A stretch of DNA of 7,357 nucleotides from an uncultured Mycoplasma sp. (lineage in GTDB: Bacteria > Bacillota_I > Bacilli_A > Mycoplasmatales > Mycoplasmoidaceae): the NCBI GenBank assembly GCA_947174035.1, contig CAMWHH010000032.1, forward strand, positions 1-7,357. The letters are read 5' to 3'. Positions 1 to 7,184 of the stretch are shown in pieces. How positions within the stretch are numbered: position 1 is the stretch's first letter; each line of letters begins with the position of its first letter. The notes under the pieces are model-generated. The model made no database searches. It had not been told where the DNA came from and saw only the letters and a program-made list of their open reading frames with translations. A program made the position numbers and the translations under genes.

Positions 1-11
1 ACAAAATTATG

Positions 12-20
12 TGCTATTAT
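12..20 (+). promoter_or_regulatory. Possible extended -10 promoter element of the ZIP transporter gene
   Basis: The sequence TGCTATTAT has a TG dinucleotide one base ahead of a TATTAT hexamer, which is the extended -10 arrangement used by sigma-70-type polymerases and common in mollicutes. It would start transcription near position 27, giving a leader of about 20 bases before the ATG at 48. Any -35 element lies at or beyond the window edge, so it cannot be judged. In such A+T-rich DNA a chance match is likely. Confidence 0.35.
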
Positions 21-47
21 TTATAAACGTTTTAAAAAGGAGTAAAA

Positions 48-1049
48 ATGACTTTTCCATTTCATGCTAGTGATTTTAACAATTCATTAGAATCAGCAAT
101 TGCTCTTAATTTGTTAATTTACATAGTTTTACTAATTACTATACCCTCTCTTTTTATTCTTGTAATTTCTTTTATAAAACCTAAGATTAAAGAAAAATCT
201 AATTTTTACTTATATGCTTTTTCATCGGCTATTTTTATTATGATTGGAACAGTAGGATTAATAAAAGAAGGTTTTGAATCTAGTCAAGCATTTAGTGAAA
301 CTCTAACAAATTTTTCAAAAACTTCTCAAGATTTAATCACAGCAGCAATTATAGGGTGTGGAGCAATTATTGGTTTAACTGTTGCTATTTTATTTAGATA
401 TTTGTTTGTAAAAAAATCTGGTGAAGTTCACCTTTCGCATGAAAATCACTCTCATGATGACCATATTTTTAACTTGTCTGACATTGATAATCCTAAAGCT
501 GCATGACTAGTAATTTTTTTAATATTAAGTCATAGAACAATTGATGGTTTTGTAATGGGAGGTACTATTGCAAAAATTAGTGGTGCAACTGAAACAATCA
601 ATTTGGGTTTAGTAATTACTTTTAACATTCATATCTTAATTGAAGCTTTAATGGTTTATTATCGTCAAATTCAGTTTGGTCAAAAAAGATGGAAAGCAGT
701 TTTATACAATTTTTACACATTATTAGCTTTAATTCCAATCATGTTTATTGGTGCTTATATTAATAAATACTTAGTATATGCAGGATGAATTTTACCACTT
801 GCTAATATTTCAGGTGGATCAGTTATTACATTTGTGGGAATAATTGAACTTGTACCAGAATTTTTACACCATAAAAAAATGTCTTCAAAAGAATGATATA
901 AACTAATTATTTGTTTTTCTGTTGGTATAGTTTTTGCTCTTGTTTTTTTGTCACTATCTCATGGTTCTCACTCTGAAACTGATCATGAACATATTGAAAC
1001 TCAAAACCTAGTTCAACAAGTTAAGTATATGACTGCAAGATACTGTTAA
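48..1049 (+). CDS. ZIP-family divalent metal transporter (zinc or related metal), 333 aa
   Basis: Membrane transporter of the ZIP (Zrt/Irt-like) family, which moves Zn2+ and sometimes Fe2+ or Mn2+ across the cytoplasmic membrane. Three in-frame UGA codons (504, 786, 894) read as Trp; with them the frame is open to TAA at 1047. About eight hydrophobic segments are visible, roughly residues 18-44, 55-73, 98-120, 153-171, 186-206, 215-235, 244-262 and 285-304. Metal-site features are in the expected helices: H162-R-T-I-D-G in TM4, in place of the usual HNxPEG, and H195-xxx-E199 in TM5. TM7 carries a family-like IIELVPEFLHH stretch. Between TM3 and TM4 there is a His-rich loop (H128, H131, H134, H136, H139), typical of ZIP proteins, and a second cluster lies at H305-H315 near the C-terminus. 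At 333 aa it is longer than compact bacterial ZIPs such as ZupT. The start is set by AAAAGGAG at 35-42, five bases before the ATG. Substrate and direction cannot be read from sequence. No terminator is evident before gapN, so read-through is possible. Confidence 0.85.
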
Positions 1050-1074
1050 AAATTCCTTTTTATTTTTTATATTT

Positions 1075-1104
1075 TTGAATAAATTAAATATTAAAATCTA
1101 AATA
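1075..1104 (+). promoter_or_regulatory. Weak candidate promoter ahead of gapN
   Basis: TTGAAT at 1075-1080 matches four of six bases of the -35 consensus, and TAAATA at 1099-1104 lies 18 bases downstream in the -10 position, which would give a leader of about 16 bases. A better -10-like hexamer, TAAAAT at 1092-1097, has no -35 partner at proper spacing. The whole gap between the ZIP gene and gapN (1050-1126) is 77 bases of nearly pure A+T, so such matches arise by chance. gapN may instead be read from the ZIP promoter. Confidence 0.2.
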
Positions 1105-1126
1105 GTTATTTTTATGGAGTATTTAC

Positions 1127-2563
1127 ATGGAAAAAATCTTTTACAAAGGTAGTGCATATGTTAATGGCAAATTTTTAGATGGTGAAAAAACAATTCCTGT
1201 TGTTTCTACAATTGATGGAGAAATTATTGGAAGTGTTGCAGCATTATCAAAAAGAGATGTTGACTTAGCATATGAAGGAGCACATCTTGGTTTTAATGTT
1301 TGAAGAAATTTAACTCCTGGTATGCGAATTAAAAAAATAAAAGAATTTGCTGAAATTTTTATTTTAGAAAAAGAATTTTTAGCAACTTTAATGGCATATG
1401 AAATTGGAAAATCTTATAAAGATGCACTTAAAGAAATTGAAAGAACTTATGAAAACATATATGAAACAATTGCAGTTTATGAAAAAGAATTTATTAATCC
1501 AACTATCATTGATGAACTAGATCATGGTGTTAAAGGAAAAACTGGATATTTTTATCATGAACCAATTGGTGTGGTTTTAGCAGTAGCTCCATTTAATTAC
1601 CCAATTAATTTGGGTTTGTCAAAAATTATCCCTACTTTACTTGTTGGAAATACAGTAGTATTTAAACCAGCCACTCAAGGGTCTTTAGTTTCAAGTCAAT
1701 TAGCTAAATATTTTGATCAAGCAAATTTTATTGGTGGAGTTTTTAATTTAGTAACAGGAAAAGGAAGTGAAATTGGCGACTACATTAGCGAAAACCCAAG
1801 AATTGCTGGAGCTACTTTTACAGGTAGTACTGAAATAGGTAAAAAATTAGCATCTAAATTACCAATGAAACCTTTAGTTTTAGAATTAGGTGGAAAAGAT
1901 GCTGCAATTGTTACTAATAATGCTGATGCTGAATTAGCAGCTGAAGAAATTGTTAAAGGTGCATTTTCTTATTCTGGACAAAGATGTACAGCGATTAAAA
2001 GAGTTTTAGTAACTAATGAAATTGCAGATGAACTATTAGATAACATCATTAAAGAGTGTTTAGAACTTAAAGTGGGTAGTCCTTTAGATAATGCTGATAT
2101 TACTCCTTTAATTGATAAAAAAGCACTTGATTATAATCTTGGTTTAATTAGTGATGCATTGGAAAAAGGTGGAACATTGGTATATGGTGGCAATGTTGAA
2201 GGATACAACTTACTAAGACACACTGTTATTGATAATGTTAGTACTAGTTCAAGATTAGCTTGAGAAGAACCATTTGGACCATTATTGCCAATTATTCGTG
2301 TTTCTACAGTTAATGAAGCAATTGCGATTGCAAATGCTAGTCAATATGGTTTACAAGGATCTGTTTTTACAAAAGATAAAGAAGAAGCTAGAACAATTGC
2401 AAGATACTTAGAAACTGGAACTGTGAATATTAATCGTTCAAGTTCAAGAGGACCAGATATTTTTCCGTTTGTAGGAATTAAAGATTCTGGATTTGGAGTA
2501 CAAGGAATTAGAGATTCTTTAAAAGCAATGACTAGACCAAAAGGTGTTGTTGAAAACGATTAA
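1127..2563 (+). CDS. gapN: NADP-dependent non-phosphorylating glyceraldehyde-3-phosphate dehydrogenase (GapN), 478 aa
   Basis: Cytosolic aldehyde dehydrogenase superfamily enzyme (EC 1.2.1.9) converting glyceraldehyde-3-phosphate, NADP+ and water to 3-phosphoglycerate and NADPH. It bypasses the ATP-yielding GAPDH/PGK steps. UGA at 1301 and 2261 encode Trp; the second sits in the family-conserved LAWEEPFGP. Catalytic residues are present: N157 in APFNYP, E253 in LELGGKDAA and C287 in YSGQRCTA. Their spacings (96 and 34 residues) equal those of Streptococcus mutans GapN as I recall it (N154, E250, C284). The cofactor region shows FKPATQG (K180) and FTGSTEIG. Length fits the roughly 475-residue family. 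The ATG at 1127 is preceded by GGAG (1115-1118), and the N-terminal YVNG motif matches GapN proteins; under the standard code the start would be misplaced to 1322. The enzyme is probably an important NADPH source, since mollicutes generally lack the oxidative pentose phosphate branch (inference). A clear terminator follows, so it ends its transcription unit. Confidence 0.93.
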
Positions 2564-2566
2564 AGC

Positions 2567-2606
2567 AAAAATTACTCTTTAAAAACAATTAAAGAGTAAT
2601 TTTTTT
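2567..2606 (+). terminator. Intrinsic terminator of gapN
   Basis: A perfect 14-base-pair inverted repeat, arms 2567-2580 and 2591-2604, flanks a 10-base loop and runs into a T tract (2600-2606). The core of the stem is ATTACTCTTT/AAAGAGTAAT. It begins four bases after the gapN stop codon. The stem is A+T-rich, as usual for terminators in mollicutes. The A-rich left arm means it might also work weakly in the opposite direction. Confidence 0.85.
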
Positions 2607-2648
2607 ATCAAAAGATTTTAAATTTATAGTTTTTTTTCAAAATTAAAA

Positions 2649-2654
2649 TATAAT
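2649..2654 (+). promoter_or_regulatory. -10 box of the tRNA-Arg promoter
   Basis: A perfect TATAAT lies 28 bases before the tRNA-Arg 5' end, predicting a transcript start near 2661 and a leader of about 22 bases. No convincing -35 hexamer is found at 16-18 bases upstream (the DNA there is mostly T and A). The gapN terminator upstream and the tRNA downstream make this the expected place for a promoter. Confidence 0.55.
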
Positions 2655-2682
2655 AATAAAGTTAAAAATTTTATTATCTTTT

Positions 2683-2758
2683 GCGCCTGTAGCTCAGTGG
2701 ATAGAGCATGCGCCTTCTAAGCGCAGGGTCAGGAGTTCGAATCTCTTCAGGCGCGCCA
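2683..2758 (+). tRNA. tRNA-Arg, anticodon UCU (reads AGA)
   Basis: Complete cloverleaf with encoded CCA. The acceptor stem GCGCCTG (2683-2689) pairs perfectly with CAGGCGC (2748-2754), followed by discriminator G2755 and CCA (2756-2758). The D stem is GCTC/GAGC. The anticodon stem TGCGC/GCGCA encloses loop CTTCTAA, with anticodon TCT at 2716-2718. The T arm has loop TTCGAAT with one G-U pair in its stem. Anticodon UCU serves AGA, the dominant arginine codon of the genes in this window, and G at position 73 suits an arginine tRNA. Confidence 0.96.
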
Positions 2759-2771
2759 TTTACATATAAAT

Positions 2772-2807
2772 AAAAAAAGTACCCTTGGACTGAAAGGTAC
2801 TTTTTTT
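2772..2807. terminator. Hairpin terminator between convergent tRNA genes, probably bidirectional
   Basis: Perfect 12-base-pair inverted repeat, arms 2772-2783 and 2796-2807, with the core GTACC/GGTAC. Seven A residues flank it on the left and seven T residues on the right, so transcripts from either side would form a hairpin ending in a U run. On the + strand it lies 13 bases after the tRNA-Arg CCA. On the - strand it follows the 3' end of tRNA-Leu by 54 bases. Termination of tRNA-Arg is well supported; use by tRNA-Leu is inferred from symmetry and position. Confidence 0.8.
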
Positions 2808-2861
2808 ATTTTTTTGAGTAATATATAAGTATTTATTATAAATTAATTTTTTCTATTCTAA

Positions 2862-2947
2862 TGGTGCTCAGGAAGGGACTTGAACCCTTAAGGTATCACT
2901 ACCGGTAGATTTTGAGTCTACTGCGTTTGCCATTTCGCCACCTGAGC
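2862..2947 (-). tRNA. tRNA-Leu, anticodon CAA (reads UUG)
   Basis: Class II tRNA on the minus strand with encoded CCA (2862-2864). The acceptor stem GCTCAGG pairs perfectly with CCTGAGC, and the discriminator is A, the usual leucine identity base. The anticodon stem GTAGA/TCTAC holds loop CTCAAAA, giving anticodon CAA. A long variable arm with GGTA/TACC pairing, typical of leucine tRNAs, separates it from the T stem AAGGG/CCCTT with loop TTCAAGT. The body is 83 bases plus CCA. It converges with tRNA-Arg and diverges from smc. Confidence 0.96.
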
Positions 2948-2976
2948 AAATTAATAAAAAATAATACAACATATAA

Positions 2977-2982
2977 ATTATA
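2977..2982 (-). promoter_or_regulatory. -10 box of the tRNA-Leu promoter
   Basis: Read on the minus strand this is TATAAT, located 29 bases before the tRNA-Leu 5' end at 2947 and mirroring the distance seen for tRNA-Arg. A start near position 2970 would give a leader of roughly 22 bases. No good -35 match is visible at the expected spacing. Confidence 0.45.
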
Positions 2983-3018
2983 AACTATTTTCTTTTTGAA
3001 ATAAAATGCTAGGGACTA

Positions 3019-3144
3019 TTTTTTTAAAAAAACTTTGCTTAAGTATGATATTTTATTAAATTTAATTTATTTTAATCATTTATAATTTATTAGTTATTTA
3101 TACAAACAGCATAGGAATATTTAAAAATGATTTTTTTAAAAAAA
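3019..3144. repeat. Two copies of the 14-base palindrome T7A7 flanking the smc start
   Basis: TTTTTTTAAAAAAA occurs exactly at 3019-3032, in the gap upstream of smc, and again at 3131-3144, over smc codons 2 to 6. The first copy is flanked by CTA and CTTTGC, the second by ATGA and TTTG, so the repeats share only the tract itself. Such runs may form a weak hairpin, bend DNA or promote polymerase slippage. In A+T-rich DNA they may also be chance. Confidence 0.5.
3081..3086 (+). promoter_or_regulatory. Candidate -10 box for the smc-ftsY-ylxM operon
   Basis: A perfect TATAAT lies 40 bases before the smc ATG, placing a start near 3093 and a leader of about 34 bases. There is no clear -35 hexamer at 16-18 bases upstream. 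The 179-base gap between tRNA-Leu and smc must hold promoters for both diverging units, which supports the assignment, but A+T-rich background weakens it. Confidence 0.4.
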
Positions 3145-6108
3145 TTTGAAGCTATTGGTTTTAAATCATTTGCTGATTTTACTAAACTTAATTTTGACTC
3201 AACTATGATTGGAGTGGTTGGTCCAAATGGTTCTGGAAAATCCAATGTTATTGATGCAATTAAATGAGTTTTGGGTGAACAATCAATTAAATCACTTCGT
3301 GGTAAAAAAAGTGATGACATTATTTTTCATGGTTCTAAAACCAAAGAAGCTTGTGACTATGCTCAAGTTACTTTAACTTTTGACAACAGTAAAAAACACT
3401 TACACTTCGATGCTGATGAAGTTGCAGTTAGTAGAAAGTTGTACCGTGGTAATGGAAATAATGAATATTATGTAAATGGTCAATTAACTAGACTAAAAGA
3501 CATTCATGATATTTTTAGTGACACTGGTTTATCAAAAGGTTCTTTAGGAATCATTTCACAAGGTACTGTTAACTGATTTGCTGATTCAAAACCAGAAGAA
3601 AGAAGAACTATTTTTGAAGAAGCTGCTGGAATAAGTAAATACATTCGTAAAAAAGAGGAATCTTTAAGACAACTTGAAAGAACTCAAAATAACTTAAATA
3701 GAGTTAATGATTTAACAAAAGAACTTTATAAAGATATTAAAAAATTAGAGTTACAAGCAAGTAAAGCAAAAGAATATTCAGAAAAAAAAGCAGAATTAAC
3801 TAAACTTGAAATTTCTATTTTAGTCAAAGATATTTTAGAAGCACAACAAAAACTTGAAAGTGTTCAAAGTAAATTATTAAATTCAAGATCAACAAAAGAA
3901 GATTTAGGTCCAAAACTAAATTCATTGATTAACCAATTAAACTCTCATAAAAATTTATTATCAGAAGTTGAAATTAAAGCTGATAAATTTGCTTGAGAAC
4001 TTAATAGCATTAAAGATAAAATCTCACAGCTTGAAGTGCAAAAATCTATTTTTGATAATGATTTAGCATTAGATATTAATTCATCAGATTTTCAATCAAA
4101 AGTTGATGCATTAGAATCTAAAATTTTAATTTCTGAAAAAGAATTAAAAACAAACAATGAGATTATTGAAAGAAATAAAAATGAATTAAATCAATTCACT
4201 AAAATGTTGGATGATTTAAAATATGAAGAAAAAATTTTAGAAAAAGAAATTTTAGATTTATCTAAACAAGTTGCAAAACAAGAAAGTGAATTAGAATATT
4301 TATCAGATATTTTAAAAGCAAAACCTACATATGCAATAGGTGTTAAATCTGTTTTAGAAAACAGAAATGCGTTAACTGGAATTTTAGGCTGTGTAATTGA
4401 TTTTGTTAAATGTGAACAAGAACATGAAAAAGCAATAACTGTAGCACTTGGAAAAAACACTCAAAATATTGTTACAAACACTAGTAGAGATGTGAAAAGA
4501 GCAATTGATTTTTTAGTGAACAACAAAGCAGGTCTTGCTACTTTTATGCCAATTTATGACATCACAGTTAAACCAATGCGTGATGAACACAAACAAATTG
4601 TTTTACAACTTGATGGTTTTATTGGTATTGCAAGTGAATTAATCAAGTGTGATAAAAAAGTTCAACCAGTTTTTGATGTTCTATTAAATAAAGTGATTAT
4701 TGCTGAGAATTTTGAAAAGGCTTTAGAAATTTCTAAATACACTTACCAACTTTATAAAATTGTGACTTTAGATGGTCAAGTTATTAACCCACATGGTGTT
4801 ATTACTGGTGGATATAGTAAACAACTTGAAACTTCTTCTTTTGCTTTAGATAAAAAAATCAATCTTACTAAAAAAGAATTAGATGAATCAAAAAAAACAC
4901 TAACAATTAAAGAAAATCGAAAATCAGATGTCGCTTTATCTATTATTGATGCAGATGCAAAATTAAGAGAAAGAAAAGTTAATTTAGGAATTTATTCTTC
5001 AACAATTAAAACCATTTCTGATGAAATTGTAAGATTAAAAACTGAATACCAAAAATGTACAAAAAGATCTTTTGACAAAAGTGAAAATGAAACAAGTGCT
5101 TTAGCAAAAGATTTAAAAGATTTAATTGAAAGATTAAATAGTTTAAATAACACTAAAGAAAAAGTAATTAATGAATTTAATGCTAATGAAGCAACAAAAA
5201 AAGAATTAAGAAAATCAATTTCAGAAATTGAAAACCAAATTGAAGAAACAAGAAACACTTTAAACACAAGTACAGATGTAATTGTTGAATTAACTGAAAC
5301 AGAAGTAAACAATAGAAATAAATTAGATTTTGCAAGACAAAAACTAAGTGATACTTATAAAATGACAGTTGAAAGTGCAATTGAAAATTTTAGCACACCT
5401 TTAGAAATGTCTGATGCAGCAGCAAGAAATAAAATTGAAAAACTTTCAAGAGAAATTGGTTACATTGGACCAATTAACATGGAAGCTGTTAGCGAATTAA
5501 AAGAAAAATCAGAACGTTATGAAAAAATGCATAATGAAGAAATAGAAATTGAACAAGCTAAAGAAAATATTTTAAATGTTATTAAAGAATTAGATCAAAA
5601 AGCCCATGAGGATTTTGAAAGAACTATTTTAAGAATTAATGAAGAATTACCAAAAACTTTTAGATACTTGTTTGGTGGAGGATCTTGTTCAATAGATTTT
5701 ACAGATCCAACAGATATTTTGACTTCAGGAATTGATATTAAAGCCAATCCACCAGGGAAACATGTTAATTCTTTATTTGCTTTATCAGGTGGTGAAAAAA
5801 CTTTGGTGGCTTTATCAGTGTTATTTTCAATTTTAAAAGTTAGTTCTTTCCCTTTGGTAGTTTTAGATGAGGCTGAATCAGCTTTAGATCCTTCTAATGT
5901 TGAAAGATTTGGAGATATTATTTCAGCATACTCAAAAGAAACACAGTTTATTGTTATTACTCACCGTGAGGGAACAATGTTAAGGTGTGAAAAACTTTAT
6001 GGTGCTACAATGCAACAACAAGGGGTTACAATAATTTTCCAATCAAAAGTGCAAGAAGCTAAACAATTTATGTCTGAATTAAATGAAAATAATGAAGTAG
6101 AAAACTAA
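3127..6108 (+). CDS. smc: Chromosome condensation and segregation ATPase SMC, 993 aa
   Basis: Nucleoid-associated SMC ATPase that dimerises and, with ScpA and ScpB, organises and segregates the chromosome. Domains in order: N-terminal head with Walker A GPNGSGKS (G32-S39), LRGKK (R58, R-loop position) and Q-loop IISQG (Q145), then FEEAAG; first coiled coil about 170-400; hinge about 403-563, ending in GVITGGY; second coiled coil about 565-790; C-terminal head with signature LSGGEK (S887-E890), Walker B VVLDEAES (D914, E915), D-loop ALDPSN and switch H946. All ATPase residues are intact. UGA at 3265, 3574 and 3994 encode Trp; the first falls in IKWVLGEQS, conserved as Trp in bacterial SMC. It is shorter than the 1186-residue Bacillus SMC, mainly through shorter coiled coils, as in other mollicutes. 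The ATG is chosen because [16 protein letters not shown] aligns with the family start. The Shine-Dalgarno is only AGGA at 3113-3116, ten bases away, so initiation may be modest. It begins a unit with ftsY and ylxM. Confidence 0.97.
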
Positions 6109-6112
6109 GGAG
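6106..6112 (+). promoter_or_regulatory. ftsY ribosome binding site overlapping the smc stop codon
   Basis: TAAGGAG includes the smc TAA stop (6106-6108) and gives a strong Shine-Dalgarno AAGGAG six bases before the ftsY ATG at 6119. A ribosome ending smc therefore sits on the ftsY initiation site, which suggests translational coupling. This also fixes the ftsY start. Confidence 0.85.
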
Positions 6113-6118
6113 TTATTT

Positions 6119-7183
6119 ATGGCATTTGGTTTTTTCAAAAAAATAATTAATAAAATAAAAGGTAAAAAAGAAGGAAGTATTGAAAATCTATCACAAAAGA
6201 TAGAAGAAAAAAACATTGAAAAACAAGCAGAAATTTTACAACAACCAGTTGAAAAACAGAAAAAGTTTGATGATGGATTAAAAAAATCATCTACCACTCT
6301 TTCAAAAGCAATCACTGAAATTGTTAAAAAATTTAAAAAAGTTGATGAAACTTTTTATGAAAACATTGAAGAACTTTTGATTTCTTATGATGTTGGAGTA
6401 ATTGCTACAAATAAGATTACTGAAGCAATTCGGGATGAAATTGCATTTCAAAATGTTGAAGATCCCAAATTAATTCGTGAAATTATTGTTGATAAAATTT
6501 TTACATATTACATTCAAGATACTGATGTAAATACCTTTTTAGATATTAGAAAAGATCGAACTAACATTATTTTAGTAATGGGAGTTAATGGTGTTGGAAA
6601 AACCACATCAATTGCTAAAATAGCACACCGTTTCATTAAGCAAAATAAAAAAGTATTATTAGTTGCTGGTGATACGTTTAGAGCTGGAGCTGTTGAACAA
6701 TTAAAAATTTGAGCAGATAGATTAAAATGTGACATTGTTTTACCTGATAAAGAAGGTCAAGATCCTGCATCTGTTATTTTTACTGGTGTGAAAAAAGGGA
6801 AAGAAGAAAAGTATGATTTAGTAATTTGTGATACTTCTGGAAGATTACATAACAAAATTAACTTAATGAAAGAATTAGAAAAAATTCATTCAGTAATTCA
6901 TAAATTTGATAACTCTGCTCCTCATGAAACTTTACTTGTTTTAGATGCGACTTTAGGTCAATCTGGAATTATTCAAGCCAAAGCTTTTAAAGACATAACA
7001 AATGTTAGTGGAATTATTTTAACTAAAATGGATGGAACATCAAAAGGTGGAATTGTTTTATCAATAAAAGATAATTTTAATATTCCAGTTAAATATATTG
7101 GTTTAGGGGAAAAACTTGATGATTTATCAGCATTTGATTTAGAAAAATTTGTTGATGGAATTACTAAAGAAATTGTTATTTAA
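6119..7183 (+). CDS. ftsY: Signal recognition particle receptor FtsY, 354 aa
   Basis: SRP GTPase at the inner face of the membrane. It pairs with Ffh bound to 4.5S RNA and hands ribosomes making membrane proteins to the Sec translocon. The N-terminus (residues 1-20, Lys-rich with [11 protein letters not shown]) looks like the lipid-binding amphipathic helix; the acidic A domain of enterobacterial FtsY is nearly absent, leaving a short charged linker to about residue 50. The N domain helical bundle spans about 50-140. The G domain follows: G1 GVNGVGKTT (155-163), [11 protein letters not shown] (from D185), G3 DTSGR (238-242), G4 TKMDG (302-306), and GLGEKLDDL near the C-terminus. G3 has Ser where most FtsY have Ala. 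One UGA, at 6710, encodes Trp198, so under the standard code the gene would appear split. TAA at 7181 ends it. It lies ten bases after smc and one base before ylxM, the classic SRP-gene neighbourhood. Confidence 0.97.
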
Positions 7184-7184
7184 A

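Noticed and set aside
48..788. Two separate small membrane proteins (48-506 and 555-788), or a frameshifted pseudogene
   Set aside because: Both pieces are in the same frame, joined through UGA read as Trp; the joined 333-aa product has the complete set of ZIP helices.
1049..1075. Possible terminator after the ZIP gene (A run, short TTCC, T run)
   Set aside because: The possible stem is only about five A-T pairs around a four-base loop with no G-C pairs, too weak to call in A+T-rich DNA.
1322..2563. gapN as two broken fragments
   Set aside because: The UGA at 2261 is a conserved Trp (LAWEEPFGP) and the frame extends upstream to the ATG at 1127, giving a full-length intact enzyme.
3090..3320. 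Minus-strand open frame of 76 codons opposite the smc start
   Set aside because: It lies antisense to the highly conserved SMC head; its composition mirrors the real gene and it has no recognisable domain.
4992..5380. Minus-strand hydrophobic open frames (Phe, Leu and Ser-rich) inside smc
   Set aside because: They are the reverse reading of Lys/Glu-rich coiled-coil codons, which gives artificial hydrophobic strings; there is no start signal or family match.
6079..6735. Minus-strand open frames opposite ftsY
   Set aside because: They are shadows of the FtsY coding sequence, lacking ribosome binding sites and recognisable domains.
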